A stretch of 44,591 nucleotides of DNA from Burkholderiales bacterium PBB2 (GTDB taxonomy: Bacteria > Pseudomonadota > Gammaproteobacteria > Burkholderiales > Burkholderiaceae_C): the NCBI GenBank assembly GCA_002255955.1, contig NKIM01000038.1, forward strand, positions 1 through 44,591. Direction: 5' to 3'. Positions within the stretch are counted from its first letter, which is position 1; every line of letters starts with the position of its first letter. Made by a program: the position numbers and the translations under genes. The notes under the pieces are model-generated. The model was not told the origin of the DNA. It made no database searches and saw only the letters and a list, made by a program, of their open reading frames with translations. Positions 8,931 through 18,179 of this stretch are shown here, piece after piece.

Positions 8931-9758
8931 ATGCTGAAACTGCACCCCGCTTCGTCGCGCGTCCTCCCGGGCGCCTTTTCTGCCCTGCTCGCCGGCGGCC
9001 TGCTGCTCGGTCTGAACCCCCTCGCCAGGGCAGCCGACGGCGCGCCGGAGAGCCTGCACATCTGCCACGAGAACGAAGACGCCTTCCCCTGGCTGCTCAA
9101 GGACAAACCCGGCTACAGCCAGATCATGATGGCGCAGCTGGAAAAGCAGCTGGGTACGCCGATCAAGCTGGTGCCCATGCCCTGGAAGCAATGCCTGGCC
9201 GAAGTCAAAAGCGGCAAGATCGACGGCGCCATGAACGCCAGCTTCAGCGCCGAGCGCGCTGAGTTTGCCCACTACCCGCTCAAGCTCGACGGTGAGGCCG
9301 ACGCCACCAAGCGCATGTACCGCGCCACCTACGCGCTCTACAAGACCAAGGGCGCCAGCGTCAGCTGGGACGGCAAGGCCCTGTCCGGCAATGGCACCTT
9401 CGGCGCCCAGGCTGGCTTTTCCATCGTCGCGCAGCTCAAGCAGCTGGGCGTCAAGGTCGAGGACAACGCGCCCACGGCCGATGAGCTGCTGAACCGCGTG
9501 GCCTCGGGCCGCTACCTCGCCGCCGCCCTACAGACCACGGAGGCCGAGGCCTCGCTGGCCTCCCTGCCGGCGCTGCACAGCAAGATTGAGCGGATCAGCC
9601 CGCCCCTGGTCGACAAGGCCTACTTCACCATCTTCTCCAAGCCCTTCTTCGCCAAGCATGGCCAGACGGCACGCGAGGTCTGGCGCCTGCAGGGCAAGCT
9701 GCGCGAATCGCCCGAGTTCAAGGGTCAGGTCTCGCACCTGATGAAGTCCGTGGACTGA
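8931..9758 (+). CDS. periplasmic substrate-binding protein (ABC transporter family 3-like)
   Basis: From ATG 8931 the product is 275 residues. It has a positively charged N-terminus, a hydrophobic segment (ALLAGGLLLGLNPLA) and a likely cleavage site at ARAAD. The mature part resembles bacterial family 3 solute-binding proteins: a start ESLHICHENEDAFPW, a central MPWKQCLAEVKSGKIDGAMNA (the usual 'rCl..L..G..Dg.m' motif of this subgroup) and a C-terminal lobe. The ligand cannot be predicted. No permease or ATPase gene of an amino-acid importer is adjacent, so it may work with a distant transporter or as a sensor-type binding protein. An in-frame upstream start at 8880 lacks a signal-peptide logic and was rejected. 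Confidence 0.85.
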   Translation: MLKLHPASSRVLPGAFSALLAGGLLLGLNPLARAADGAPESLHICHENEDAFPWLLKDKPGYSQIMMAQLEKQLGTPIKLVPMPWKQCLAEVKSGKIDGAMNASFSAERAEFAHYPLKLDGEADATKRMYRATYALYKTKGASVSWDGKALSGNGTFGAQAGFSIVAQLKQLGVKVEDNAPTADELLNRVASGRYLAAALQTTEAEASLASLPALHSKIERISPPLVDKAYFTIFSKPFFAKHGQTAREVWRLQGKLRESPEFKGQVSHLMKSVD

Positions 9759-9793
9759 TTCGCAAGCAGACGCAAGCCTGCAACAGCAGCAAC

Positions 9794-9826
9794 AACAACG
9801 GCGGCCCTCGGGTCGCCGTTGTTTTT
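9794..9826 (+). terminator. intrinsic terminator after the binding-protein gene
   Basis: AACAACGGCG (9794-9803) pairs perfectly with CGCCGTTGTT (9814-9823), with extra G-C pairs at the top of the loop. The 3' arm runs into TTTTT (9822-9826). It sits 36 bases past the stop of the binding-protein gene and separates it from the transport operon that starts at 9925. Confidence 0.9.
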
Positions 9827-9924
9827 GGTGGGTGCAACTGCTCACGGCCACACGGGCCTCCCGCGGAGGGGAGCAGGCTGTTAACCTAGGCGCACATGGC
9901 CGGTCCGGCAGCGCGGGAGCAGAC

Positions 9925-11079
9925 TTGGGCGAGGCACAGCAAGGCAACGCTGGCGCAGGGCAAGCCGCCCAGGCGCAATGGCAGCAGGACGCATCGGGCC
10001 TGCGGCTGCGCCTGAGCGGCGATTGGCGTGGCGGCCCCATGCTGCCGCCGCCCCCCGAACCACAAGACTCGACGGATCCGCCCGAGGCCGCCCGGCCCCT
10101 GCTCCTGCATGTCGACGGCCAGGCCCTCAGCCATTTCGACAGCCGCCTCGCCGCCCAGCTCTGGGCCCTGAGCCGCGGCCGCCAGCAGGCGCTGAATACC
10201 GAGGCCCTGCCGCCGGGCTTGCGCGGCATGCTGGACCTGGCCGCCCGCCAGAGCGCCGGCGATACGCCGAACGGCAGACGCCGCCCGCGCTGGCTCACGC
10301 GCATCGGCCTGGACTGGCAGGCCCGCTACCGCCGCACGCGCGACACCCTGGCTTTCACCGGCGAGCTCTTGATCGCCGTCTACCGCGCCCTGCGTGGCAG
10401 CACCGCCATGCGCGGCGAAGACCTGGCCCAGCAACTGCACGCCACCGGCCCGGCCAGCCTGCCCATCGTCACCCTGGTCAGCTTTCTGGTCGGGCTCATC
10501 ATTGCCTATATGGGCGCGGCCCAGCTGCAGCGCCTGGGCGCGCAGGCCTTCATGGCCGATCTGGTGACCATCGGCGTGGTGCGCGAAATCGCGGCCCTGA
10601 TGACCGGCATCATGCTGGCCGGCCGGGTCGGCGCCGCCTTTGCCGCCCAGCTGGGCAGCATGCAGGCGAACGAGGAGATCGACGCCTTGCGCGCCCTGGG
10701 TTTGAACCCGGTCGAGCACCTGGTGCTGCCGCGCGTGCTGGCCATGGCCTTGATGGCGCCCTTGCTGACCACCTTTGCCGCCGTGGTGGGCATGCTGGCG
10801 GGCTTGCTGGTGGCCGTGGGCATCTTCCATGTCGAGCTGCTGGACTACCTCTACCGCAGCTCCAAGGCCATCACCCTGGCGCATGCGGGCATCGGCCTGC
10901 TCAAGGGCACGGTCTACGGCGTGCTGGTCGCCATGGCGGGCTGCCGACAGGGCCTGCATGCCGGCCGCAGCGCCCAGGCCGTGGGTGAGGCGACCACGGC
11001 CGCCGTGGTGCAGGCCATCATCTGGATCGTCATCGCCGCATCGGCCTTGACGATTGCCTTTCAACGTCTGGGCTGGTGA
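9925..11079 (+). CDS. MlaE-family ABC permease with N-terminal STAS-like domain
   Basis: The product (384 residues from TTG 9925) has an N-terminal STAS-like region of about 110 residues (LRLRLSGDWR, then LLLHVDGQALSHFDSRLAAQL). The MlaE/TIGR00056 permease domain follows, with helices such as LPIVTLVSFLVGLIIAYMGA and the conserved EEIDALRALGLNPVEHLVLPR loop. It should form the membrane part of an MCE-type lipid transporter. The start is the key choice: TTG 9925 has GGGAG five bases upstream and keeps the STAS part complete. The alternative GTG 9832 lies right after the terminator, and an ATG near 10039 would cut the STAS domain. The stop overlaps the ATPase start by one base. Confidence 0.88.
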   Translation: MGEAQQGNAGAGQAAQAQWQQDASGLRLRLSGDWRGGPMLPPPPEPQDSTDPPEAARPLLLHVDGQALSHFDSRLAAQLWALSRGRQQALNTEALPPGLRGMLDLAARQSAGDTPNGRRRPRWLTRIGLDWQARYRRTRDTLAFTGELLIAVYRALRGSTAMRGEDLAQQLHATGPASLPIVTLVSFLVGLIIAYMGAAQLQRLGAQAFMADLVTIGVVREIAALMTGIMLAGRVGAAFAAQLGSMQANEEIDALRALGLNPVEHLVLPRVLAMALMAPLLTTFAAVVGMLAGLLVAVGIFHVELLDYLYRSSKAITLAHAGIGLLKGTVYGVLVAMAGCRQGLHAGRSAQAVGEATTAAVVQAIIWIVIAASALTIAFQRLGW

Positions 11080-11882
11080 TGGACGCGCAGCCGCAACAGG
11101 CCTTGCCTGTGCCCTTGCCCTCGCCCTTGCTCCGCGCCGAGGACCTGACCCTGGCCGTGCCGGGGCGCGTGCTGCAGCAAGGCATCAGCTTCGAGCTGCA
11201 GCGCGGCGAGATCCTGGTGCTGATGGGCGGCAGCGGCTGTGGCAAGAGCACCCTGCTGCGCCATCTGATCGGCCTGCAAACGCCGGCCGCGGGCCGCGTA
11301 CTTTATGGCGAGCAAGACCTGGCCGAGGCCGACGACGACACCCTGGCGCAGCTGCGCCGCCAATTCGGCGTGATGTTCCAGGGCGGGGCGCTGTGGAGCT
11401 CGATGACGGTGGGCGAGAACGTGATGCTGCCGCTGACCGAGTTCAGCGAGCTGGACGAAGACGCGGCCGAGCAGATGGCCCGCTTCAAGCTGGCCCTGGT
11501 CGGCATGGAAGCCGCCTTTGACGAGCTGCCCAGCGCCCTCAGCGGCGGCATGAAAAAGCGTGCCGCCATCGCCCGCGCCATGGCCCTGGACCCGCCCCTG
11601 CTCTTCCTCGATGAGCCCTCCGCCGGCCTGGACCCGCTCAGCGCCGCCAGCCTGGATGAACTGACCCTCAATCTGCGCGATCATCTGGGCACCAGCATCG
11701 TGCTGGTGACGCATGAATTGAGCAGCATCTTCGCGGTGGCCGACCGCGCCCTGTTTCTCGACGCCAAGGAGAAGACCATGACCGCGCTCGATGCACCGCG
11801 CCGTTTGCTGGAGACTGGCCCCGAGGCGGTGCGCCTGTTTCTGCGTCGCGGCGAAACGTCCGGCTCCGGAGGCCACGCATGA
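11079..11882 (+). CDS. MlaF-like ABC transporter ATPase
   Basis: The 267-residue ATPase shows Walker A GGSGCGKST (residues 50-58), the signature LSGGMKKR (from L154), Walker B LLFLDEPSAG (D178, E179) and the switch histidine in LVTHE. LSGGMKKR and the PSAGLDPLSA segment are typical of MlaF/Mkl ATPases that drive MCE lipid transport. The ATG shares its A with the permease stop (TGATG), and the 3' end overlaps the MCE gene by four bases (ATGA), so translation is coupled. It energises the permease of the same operon. Confidence 0.93.
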   Translation: MDAQPQQALPVPLPSPLLRAEDLTLAVPGRVLQQGISFELQRGEILVLMGGSGCGKSTLLRHLIGLQTPAAGRVLYGEQDLAEADDDTLAQLRRQFGVMFQGGALWSSMTVGENVMLPLTEFSELDEDAAEQMARFKLALVGMEAAFDELPSALSGGMKKRAAIARAMALDPPLLFLDEPSAGLDPLSAASLDELTLNLRDHLGTSIVLVTHELSSIFAVADRALFLDAKEKTMTALDAPRRLLETGPEAVRLFLRRGETSGSGGHA

Positions 11883-12889
11883 GAAAGCGCCACGGTCACC
11901 CCGCCCTGCTGGGCCTGTTCGTCGTCACCGCCCTGATCCTGCTCTTCTTCGCCGTGTTCGTCATCGCTGGCGGCAAGCTGCTGGGCGGCAAGGAACGCGT
12001 GGTGATGTACTTCCACGGCTCCATCTACGGCTTGCAGATCGGCGCGCCGGTCGTGTTCCGCGGCGTGCACCTGGGCAATGTCAGCGCCATCGGCGTGGCC
12101 TACAACAATGCCAGCAATGCAGTGTCCATCCCGGTGGAAGCCGAACTGGAGCGCGACATGATCGGCAATCTCAGCGGCGAACGCCTGCCGGGCAGCGGCG
12201 CCTCCTCGCTCAAAGCCCTGGTCGAGCGCGGCCTGCGTGCCCAGCTGGGTCTGCAAAGCCTGCTGACCGGGCAGCTCTATGTGGACCTGGACTTCCGACC
12301 CGACAAACCCACCGTGGGCAGCACCGTCGAGGCCAGCCGCTATGTGCAGATCCCCACCGTGGCCACGCCCTTTCAGGACCTGCGCAACCAGGTGGACGGC
12401 CTGGACATCAAGCGTCTGGTGGGCGACCTCTCGGCCATCGCCAGCACCGGCCGGCGGCTGATCGAGGGGCCTGAGCTGAGCCGCGCCCTGAAGGACATCG
12501 AGGCAGTGAGCGCCAGTCTGCGTCGCCTCAGCCAGCAGCTGGACCGCCGCGCCGGCCCGGTGGGCGACGCCGCCCTGAACGCCCTGGCCGCCACCCAGGA
12601 CGCCATGGAGCGCATGAGCCGCGCGGCCGTGACCGTCAACGAATCGGCCGAGCGGGTTGGCAAGACCTTCAACCCCGAGGGTGCCGTGGTGCAGGACCTG
12701 CGCCGGGTCTCCACCGAACTGGCCCGCGCTGCCGCGGCGGTGGCCGATGTGGCACAGGACGAGGGGCCGCTGAACCAGAACCTGCAGCGCGCGCTGAGAG
12801 ACATCGCCCAAGCCGCCCGTGCCCTGCGCGAACTGGCCGACACCCTGGACCAGCAACCTGAAGCCGTACTCAAGGGCCGCGCCAAATGA
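11879..12889 (+). CDS. MlaD-type MCE-domain protein
   Basis: The 336-residue protein has one N-terminal membrane helix (about residues 9-32, ALLGLFVVTALILLFFAVFVIAGG). A single MCE domain follows (about 40-120: VVMYFHGSIYGLQIGAPVVFRGVHLGNV), then a long alpha-helical, Ala/Leu/Arg-rich tail to the C-terminus. MCE proteins form ring- or tube-shaped periplasmic assemblies that carry phospholipids or related hydrophobic molecules between membranes. The long helical tail suggests a tunnel-forming or bridging version rather than short E. coli MlaD. It overlaps its neighbours by ATGA on both sides. Confidence 0.9.
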   Translation: MRKRHGHPALLGLFVVTALILLFFAVFVIAGGKLLGGKERVVMYFHGSIYGLQIGAPVVFRGVHLGNVSAIGVAYNNASNAVSIPVEAELERDMIGNLSGERLPGSGASSLKALVERGLRAQLGLQSLLTGQLYVDLDFRPDKPTVGSTVEASRYVQIPTVATPFQDLRNQVDGLDIKRLVGDLSAIASTGRRLIEGPELSRALKDIEAVSASLRRLSQQLDRRAGPVGDAALNALAATQDAMERMSRAAVTVNESAERVGKTFNPEGAVVQDLRRVSTELARAAAAVADVAQDEGPLNQNLQRALRDIAQAARALRELADTLDQQPEAVLKGRAK

Positions 12890-13515
12890 GCAGATTCCTC
12901 AATCGAATGAAGGCCGTCCCTGTGCTGATGGGGCTCAGCCTGCTCGCCGCTTGCGGCAGCTCCCCCCAGGTGCAGTACTTCCAGCTGCGCGCGGAGCCGC
13001 CCGGTACACCACCCAGTCCAGTCTCTGCCCCGGTCTCAGCCGATTCAACCGCGTCGGCAATCGCCGGCATCTGGGCCCTCGGCCCGGTGCAGATCCCCGA
13101 GTACCTGGACCGCGACGCCATCGTCCGCCCCAGCGGCCAGGCCATGCTGCGACTGACCCCGAGCGAACGCTGGGCCGAGCCCCTGCGCGACGCCATCCCC
13201 CGCTTGCTGCTGCAAGACCTGGCCCGCTTGCACGGCAGCGCTCGCATCTGGCGCCTGCCCCTGCCGCCCGGGCTCTCGGCCGAACGACAGCTGCGCGTGG
13301 ACATCCAAAGGCTGGACGCAGACGCAGACGCAGGCCTACGCCCGCTGCTGGTGCTGCAAGCACGCTGGACTTGGCTGGACCCCAGCGGCCGCCAGCCCCC
13401 CAATGTGCGCGAACAGCGCTTCGAAGTGCCAGCCGGGGACGGCGGCACCGATGCACTGGTGGCGGCGCATCGGGCCGCGCTGTGGGCGCTGGCCCAGGCC
13501 ATCGCGACACACTAG
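12886..13515 (+). CDS. ABC-type transport auxiliary lipoprotein (PqiC/DUF330-like)
   Basis: The 209-residue product carries a lipoprotein signal (VLMGLSLLAAC, lipobox cysteine about residue 23). An outer-membrane-type PqiC/ABC-auxiliary lipoprotein domain follows: QVQYFQLRAEP, then GPVQIPEYLDRDAIVRPSG, and RWAEPLRDAIPRLLLQDL. In related operons such lipoproteins dock the MCE assembly at the outer membrane. Four-base overlap with the MCE gene supports a common transcript. No MlaC-like soluble carrier or MlaB gene follows; the next gene is convergent and ends 16 bases away. Confidence 0.9.
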   Translation: MSRFLNRMKAVPVLMGLSLLAACGSSPQVQYFQLRAEPPGTPPSPVSAPVSADSTASAIAGIWALGPVQIPEYLDRDAIVRPSGQAMLRLTPSERWAEPLRDAIPRLLLQDLARLHGSARIWRLPLPPGLSAERQLRVDIQRLDADADAGLRPLLVLQARWTWLDPSGRQPPNVREQRFEVPAGDGGTDALVAAHRAALWALAQAIATH

Positions 13516-13531
13516 GCTGCGCTGGTCCTGC

Positions 13532-14926
13532 TCAAGCCCCCATCAAAGCCTGACCGCACACCCGCAAGGTTTGACCCCGCACGGCGCCGGATTCCGGCAA
13601 GGCCAGGAAGGCGACGGCCTCGGCCACATCGCGGGGCTGGCCGCCCTGGGACAGGGCGTTGAGGCGGCGGCCGGCTTCGCGGATCAGCCAGGGGATCTGG
13701 CGGGTCATGTCGGTTTCGATGAAGCCGGGGGCCACGGCATTGACGGTGGCGCCGCGGGACGCCAGCACGGCACTGCGAGCAGCGACGTAGCCGATCAAGG
13801 CCGATTTGCTGGTGGCGTAATTGGTCTGGCCGGCATTGCCAGCGATGCCGCTGATGGACGACAGGCAGATCTCTCGCGCGCCGGGCGCCAGCAGATCGGA
13901 CTGATCGAGCGCCGCATCGATGGCCAGGATGGCCTGCAAATTGACGGCCATGACCTGCTTCCACTCGGCCTCGCTCATCTTGAACAGGCTGCGGTCACGC
14001 GTGATGCCGGCGTTGTGCACCAGCACATCGACCGCCAGGCCGGGGTGTTGGCGCAGCCAGTCGCACAGCGCTGCGGGTGCTGCGGCGCTGGTGATATCCA
14101 GAGCCAGGGCGTCACCCTGGATGCGCCGCGCCAGCTCGTGCAAGTGCGGCTCGGCCGAGGGCACATCGATGCACAACACGCGAGCGCCCTCCTCGGCCAG
14201 ACGCGCCGCAGTGGCAGCGCCCAATCCACGCGCGGCACCGGTGACCACGGCCAGGCGTTCACGCAAGCGGCCCGGGACCGAAGGGAGTTCAGGGCTTGCA
14301 TACAGAGCATGGCCTGCATCCAAACGCAGAATCCGCCCGGACACGTAAGCGCTGCGGGCGCTGCAGAAGAAGCGCACAGGCCCCAGCAAAGCGCTCGCCG
14401 CTGCGACCGGCACTTGCAACGCATTGACGGTGGCCGCATGGCTGCGGCCCAGCTCCTTGGCCAGGCTGCGCACGAAACCTTCGATGCCTTGGGCGGCCGC
14501 CGCAGCCTCGGGCGAGAGGCGAGCGGCCTCCAACGGACAAGGCGCCAGCAGCAAGAGCTTGGCGCAAGGCGCCAGGCGGCGCAGCAGCGGCGCGAAGAAA
14601 CTGCGCAGCTGGGCCAGGGACGCGAGCTCAAGGCAGCCGGTGGCGTCCAGCACGGCGATGTCGACGCGGGCCGTCACATCGGCGGCCAGATCGGGCTCCG
14701 TCAAAAGGCTGGCGCCCAGTGCCTGCAGCAAGCTTCGCGCAGCTTCGTCCGCATACCCGCCCGGCATGGCGGTCAATACCAGCTGCCGGCCACGCAGCTC
14801 GTCGCTGCGGTACGGGCCAGCCTCGCGCCGCAAGGCGCGTGGGCGCGGCAGGCCGAGCGCACGCACCAGCGGGCCCGTCAAGCGGCCCGCGGCCAGGCCG
14901 ATCAAAGGATCTGAGGTCGAAGCCAT
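13532..14926 (-). CDS. FabG4-like two-domain 3-oxoacyl reductase (SDR family)
   Basis: The 464-residue product is about twice the size of ordinary FabG. The C-terminal half is a complete classical SDR: TGAARGLG cofactor loop (229-236), NAG motif, catalytic Ser about 357, Tyr370 and Lys374 in YATSK, and PGFIETDMT. The N-terminal half (1-220) has Rossmann-like secondary structure but no glycine-rich motif, as in high-molecular-weight FabG4 proteins, which reduce 3-oxoacyl-CoA or -ACP. It begins 21 bases after the methylmalonyl-CoA epimerase gene and is last in the long minus-strand cluster. A link to odd-chain or propionyl-CoA-derived acyl metabolism is inferred from position only. Confidence 0.88.
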   Translation of the reverse strand: MASTSDPLIGLAAGRLTGPLVRALGLPRPRALRREAGPYRSDELRGRQLVLTAMPGGYADEAARSLLQALGASLLTEPDLAADVTARVDIAVLDATGCLELASLAQLRSFFAPLLRRLAPCAKLLLLAPCPLEAARLSPEAAAAAQGIEGFVRSLAKELGRSHAATVNALQVPVAAASALLGPVRFFCSARSAYVSGRILRLDAGHALYASPELPSVPGRLRERLAVVTGAARGLGAATAARLAEEGARVLCIDVPSAEPHLHELARRIQGDALALDITSAAAPAALCDWLRQHPGLAVDVLVHNAGITRDRSLFKMSEAEWKQVMAVNLQAILAIDAALDQSDLLAPGAREICLSSISGIAGNAGQTNYATSKSALIGYVAARSAVLASRGATVNAVAPGFIETDMTRQIPWLIREAGRRLNALSQGGQPRDVAEAVAFLALPESGAVRGQTLRVCGQALMGA

Positions 14927-14947
14927 GACGGTCTGTGAAGGGCCTGA

Positions 14948-15406
<459 letters not shown>

Positions 15407-15474
15407 GTTTGGGTCACCTTGATTGAAGTTGCTGAGGTCAGCTTGTTGGGCAAGGGGATGAAAGAAGTGAACGA

Positions 15475-15542
15475 GTGAACAGGTGAGCGGCGCTGCGCGC
15501 CTGGTGAACCATTCACCTGTTCACCTGTTCACCTGTTCACCC
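15475..15542. repeat. 8-bp tandem repeats with an inverted copy, between pccA and epimerase
   Basis: TTCACCTG is repeated three times in tandem (15512-15519, 15520-15527, 15528-15535) and followed by the partial unit TTCACCC. Upstream, GTGAACAGGTGA (15475-15486) is the exact inverse of the unit junction, so the whole forms alternative hairpins around a GC-rich centre. Tandem 8-mers of this kind can slip in length. Functionally it could reduce read-through or stabilise the pccA 3' end. No T-tract is present. Confidence 0.8.
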
Positions 15543-15549
15543 ATCAACC

Positions 15550-17640
15550 TCACTCAAACCTCAGAATCAGCTGATCCACCGACAGGCTCTCGCCCACCTT
15601 GGCCAGCACCTCGGCCACCTTGACGTCACGCTCGGCGATCAAGATGTTCTCCATTTTCATGGCCTCGATCACCGCCAGGCGTTCGCCGGCTTGCACGGTC
15701 TGACCCGGCTGCGCGGCGATCTGCACCAGCAGGCCCGGCATGGGCGAGAGCAGGAACTTGCTGGTGTCTGGCGGGGCCTTGAAGGGCATCAAGGCCTGCA
15801 GCTCGGCGGCGCGCGGCGAGAGCACATTGACGAGGATGGCATAGCCGTTGTGCTGCAGGCGATAGGCCAGCGGCTGCTTGGCCGTACCGCGTTCGGCCTG
15901 GGCTACAAAGGGCTGGCCGTTGACGGTGCCGGTCAGGCGGATGTCGTTCAGGCGCGAGTTGCAGACGATGCGATAGCTCTTGGCCTCGGCGCCTTCACCG
16001 ACGCGTACCAGTGCCTCACCCAGGTGCCCCACGAACTCGGAGATGTGCAGGGCGTGGCGCGCTTGCTGACCGGCCGTGCCTTCGGACACCAGGGCCACGT
16101 AGTCGTGCTCAATGCGCACCTCATGGCCCGGCAGCTGGCCGCTGATGCCAGCCTCGCGCTCGCGCGCCTTGCGGCGGATGAAGCCGGCCAGGGCGACCAG
16201 GAACAGCGGGTCGCTGTGCGGCACATCCTCGGCGCGGAAGCCTCCGCCGTAATGCTGGGCGATGAAGCCGGTGTTGAAGTTGCCGGACTTGAAGTCCTCG
16301 TGCGCCAGCAGGGCCGACTGGAAGGGGATGTTGCTGGAGATGCCGCGGATGACAAAGCCATTCAAGGCTTCGCGCATCTTGGCGATGGCATCGGCCCGGT
16401 CGCGGCCGTGGACGATGAGTTTGGCGATCATCGAGTCGTAGAACATCGGAATCTCGCCGCCTTCGTAGACGCCAGTGTCGACCCGGACCCCGCCAAAATT
16501 CTCAACGGCATAACTATCACCCTGCAGGGTCAGCGTGCCCTGCTCCAGATTGGCCTGCGGTGGCTGGTACTTGACCAGGCGGCCGGTGGAGGGCAGGAAG
16601 TTGCGGAACGGGTCTTCGGCATTGATGCGGCACTCGATCGCCCAGCCTTCGCGCTTGATGTCCTCTTGCTTGAGGCTCAGCGGCTCGCCGGCGGCCACAC
16701 GGATCATCTGCTCGACCAGGTCCAGGCCGGTGATGCACTCGGTCACCGGGTGCTCCACCTGCAGACGGGTGTTCATCTCCAGGAAATAGAAACTCTGGTC
16801 CTTGCCGACCACGAACTCCACTGTGCCCGCGCTCTGGTAGTTCACCGCCTTGGCCAAGGCCACGGCTTGCTCGCCCATGGCCTTGCGAGTGGCTTCGCTG
16901 ATGAAGGGCGACGGCGCTTCTTCGATCACCTTCTGGTGGCGGCGCTGGATGGAGCATTCGCGCTCCCACAGGTAGAGCGTGTTGCCCTGGCTGTCACCCA
17001 GCACCTGGATCTCGATATGGCGCGGCTCCTCGACGAATTTCTCCATGAAGACGCGGTCGTCACCGAAGCTGTTGCGCGCCTCATTGCGGCAGCTGCTGAA
17101 GCCTTCGAAACATTCCTTGTCGTTGAAGGCCACGCGCAAGCCCTTGCCGCCACCGCCGGCGCTGGCCTTGATCATGACCGGGTAGCCGATGCCCTGGGCG
17201 ATCTTGACGGCCTCTTCAGGCGAGAGGATGGGCTCGTTGTAGCCCGGGATGGTGTTGACCCGGGCCGCATTCGCCAGCTTCTTAGAAGCGATCTTGTCGC
17301 CCATGGCGGCGATCGAGCCATGCTTCGGGCCGATGAAGGCGATACCCTCTTCCTCGACCCGGCGCGCGAACTCTTCGTTCTCGCTCAGAAAGCCGTAGCC
17401 GGGGTGGATGGCCTGGGCGCCGGTCTGCTTGGCCGCCGCAATGATCTTGTCGGCCACCAGATAAGACTCACGGCTGGGCGCCGGACCCAGCAGCACGGCC
17501 TCATCGGCCAGCTCCACATGGCGAGCGTCCTTGTCGGCCTCGGAGTAGACGGCCACCGTCTTGATGCCCATCTTCCGGGCCGTCTTGATGACCCGGCAAG
17601 CGATCTCACCCCGGTTGGCGATCAGAATTTTGTCAAACAT
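15550..17640 (-). CDS. pccA: propionyl-CoA carboxylase alpha subunit (biotin carboxylase/BCCP)
   Basis: The 696-residue protein joins an N-terminal biotin carboxylase domain (MFDKILIANRGEIACRVIKTARKMG; ATP-grasp loop KASAGGGGKGLR; EMNTRLQVEHPVTE) to a linker domain and a C-terminal biotinyl domain with EAMKMEN. The biotin-accepting lysine is K662. With PccB it carboxylates propionyl-CoA to (S)-methylmalonyl-CoA. Length and domain order match bacterial PccA rather than the shorter AccC. It is separated from pccB by a small exported-protein gene and lies upstream of the epimerase gene. Confidence 0.96.
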   Translation of the reverse strand: MFDKILIANRGEIACRVIKTARKMGIKTVAVYSEADKDARHVELADEAVLLGPAPSRESYLVADKIIAAAKQTGAQAIHPGYGFLSENEEFARRVEEEGIAFIGPKHGSIAAMGDKIASKKLANAARVNTIPGYNEPILSPEEAVKIAQGIGYPVMIKASAGGGGKGLRVAFNDKECFEGFSSCRNEARNSFGDDRVFMEKFVEEPRHIEIQVLGDSQGNTLYLWERECSIQRRHQKVIEEAPSPFISEATRKAMGEQAVALAKAVNYQSAGTVEFVVGKDQSFYFLEMNTRLQVEHPVTECITGLDLVEQMIRVAAGEPLSLKQEDIKREGWAIECRINAEDPFRNFLPSTGRLVKYQPPQANLEQGTLTLQGDSYAVENFGGVRVDTGVYEGGEIPMFYDSMIAKLIVHGRDRADAIAKMREALNGFVIRGISSNIPFQSALLAHEDFKSGNFNTGFIAQHYGGGFRAEDVPHSDPLFLVALAGFIRRKAREREAGISGQLPGHEVRIEHDYVALVSEGTAGQQARHALHISEFVGHLGEALVRVGEGAEAKSYRIVCNSRLNDIRLTGTVNGQPFVAQAERGTAKQPLAYRLQHNGYAILVNVLSPRAAELQALMPFKAPPDTSKFLLSPMPGLLVQIAAQPGQTVQAGERLAVIEAMKMENILIAERDVKVAEVLAKVGESLSVDQLILRFE

Positions 17641-17678
17641 GATGTCTTGTCCCCATCAGTAAATTGGTTCGGTCGGCT

Positions 17679-18179
17679 TCAGCGCAGGTTCGAGAAACGC
17701 AAGCGCCCGGCCAGGCAGAGATCGGTCCATTCGACGACGCGGCGTTCGATCCAGGCGGCGCCCTGCCCCTTGGCCGCCGCGGCGCCCTGGTAGGCAAAGC
17801 TCAGCATGGCCGGAGCGCGCTGCGCGTACTCGCTGCCATCGCTGAGCGCGCCTTCGCGCTGCAGATCGGCCAGGGCCTGGCTGCGCGACAGGCCATCGAC
17901 TCGGTAGAGCAGGATCACCGGCAGGCTGGCCAGATCGTTGCCGCAGGCCTCCACGCGGCTGGCGGCCGCTGCGCCGTAGCGCTGCAAGGCACAACTGGCG
18001 AACAGCTGCTGGGCCGAGGCGCTTTCCGGCGCCGACGCCGCCGAGTCCTCGGCGGGCACTGAAGACGCATGGACCTGGGCATGGGCGGCCACGCAGTCCG
18101 CCGCTGGCACGGCCGCGCGCACGCCCACGTTGCCACCCAGAAGCAAGCCCGACATCAGCAGCGCCTTCGCAGCTCTCAC
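17679..18179 (-). CDS. small exported protein of unknown function between pccB and pccA
   Basis: The 166-residue protein starts at GTG 18179, which overlaps the pccB stop by four bases (GTGA). It has a signal peptide ([21 protein letters not shown]). The mature part is rich in Ala and Ser and has five cysteines (in the DCVAAH, SCALQ, EACGN and DLCLAG segments), which suggests disulfides in the periplasm. I do not recognise a family. Coding potential is supported by the precise overlap, the signal peptide and GC3 bias like its neighbours. An exported protein translationally coupled to a cytoplasmic carboxylase subunit is unexpected, and its function cannot be inferred. Confidence 0.75.
   Translation of the reverse strand: MRAAKALLMSGLLLGGNVGVRAAVPAADCVAAHAQVHASSVPAEDSAASAPESASAQQLFASCALQRYGAAAASRVEACGNDLASLPVILLYRVDGLSRSQALADLQREGALSDGSEYAQRAPAMLSFAYQGAAAAKGQGAAWIERRVVEWTDLCLAGRLRFSNLR

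Noticed and set aside
15512-15542. Short regular repeats that might be a CRISPR fragment
   Set aside because: The units are 8 bases in direct tandem without spacers, so this is a simple tandem repeat.
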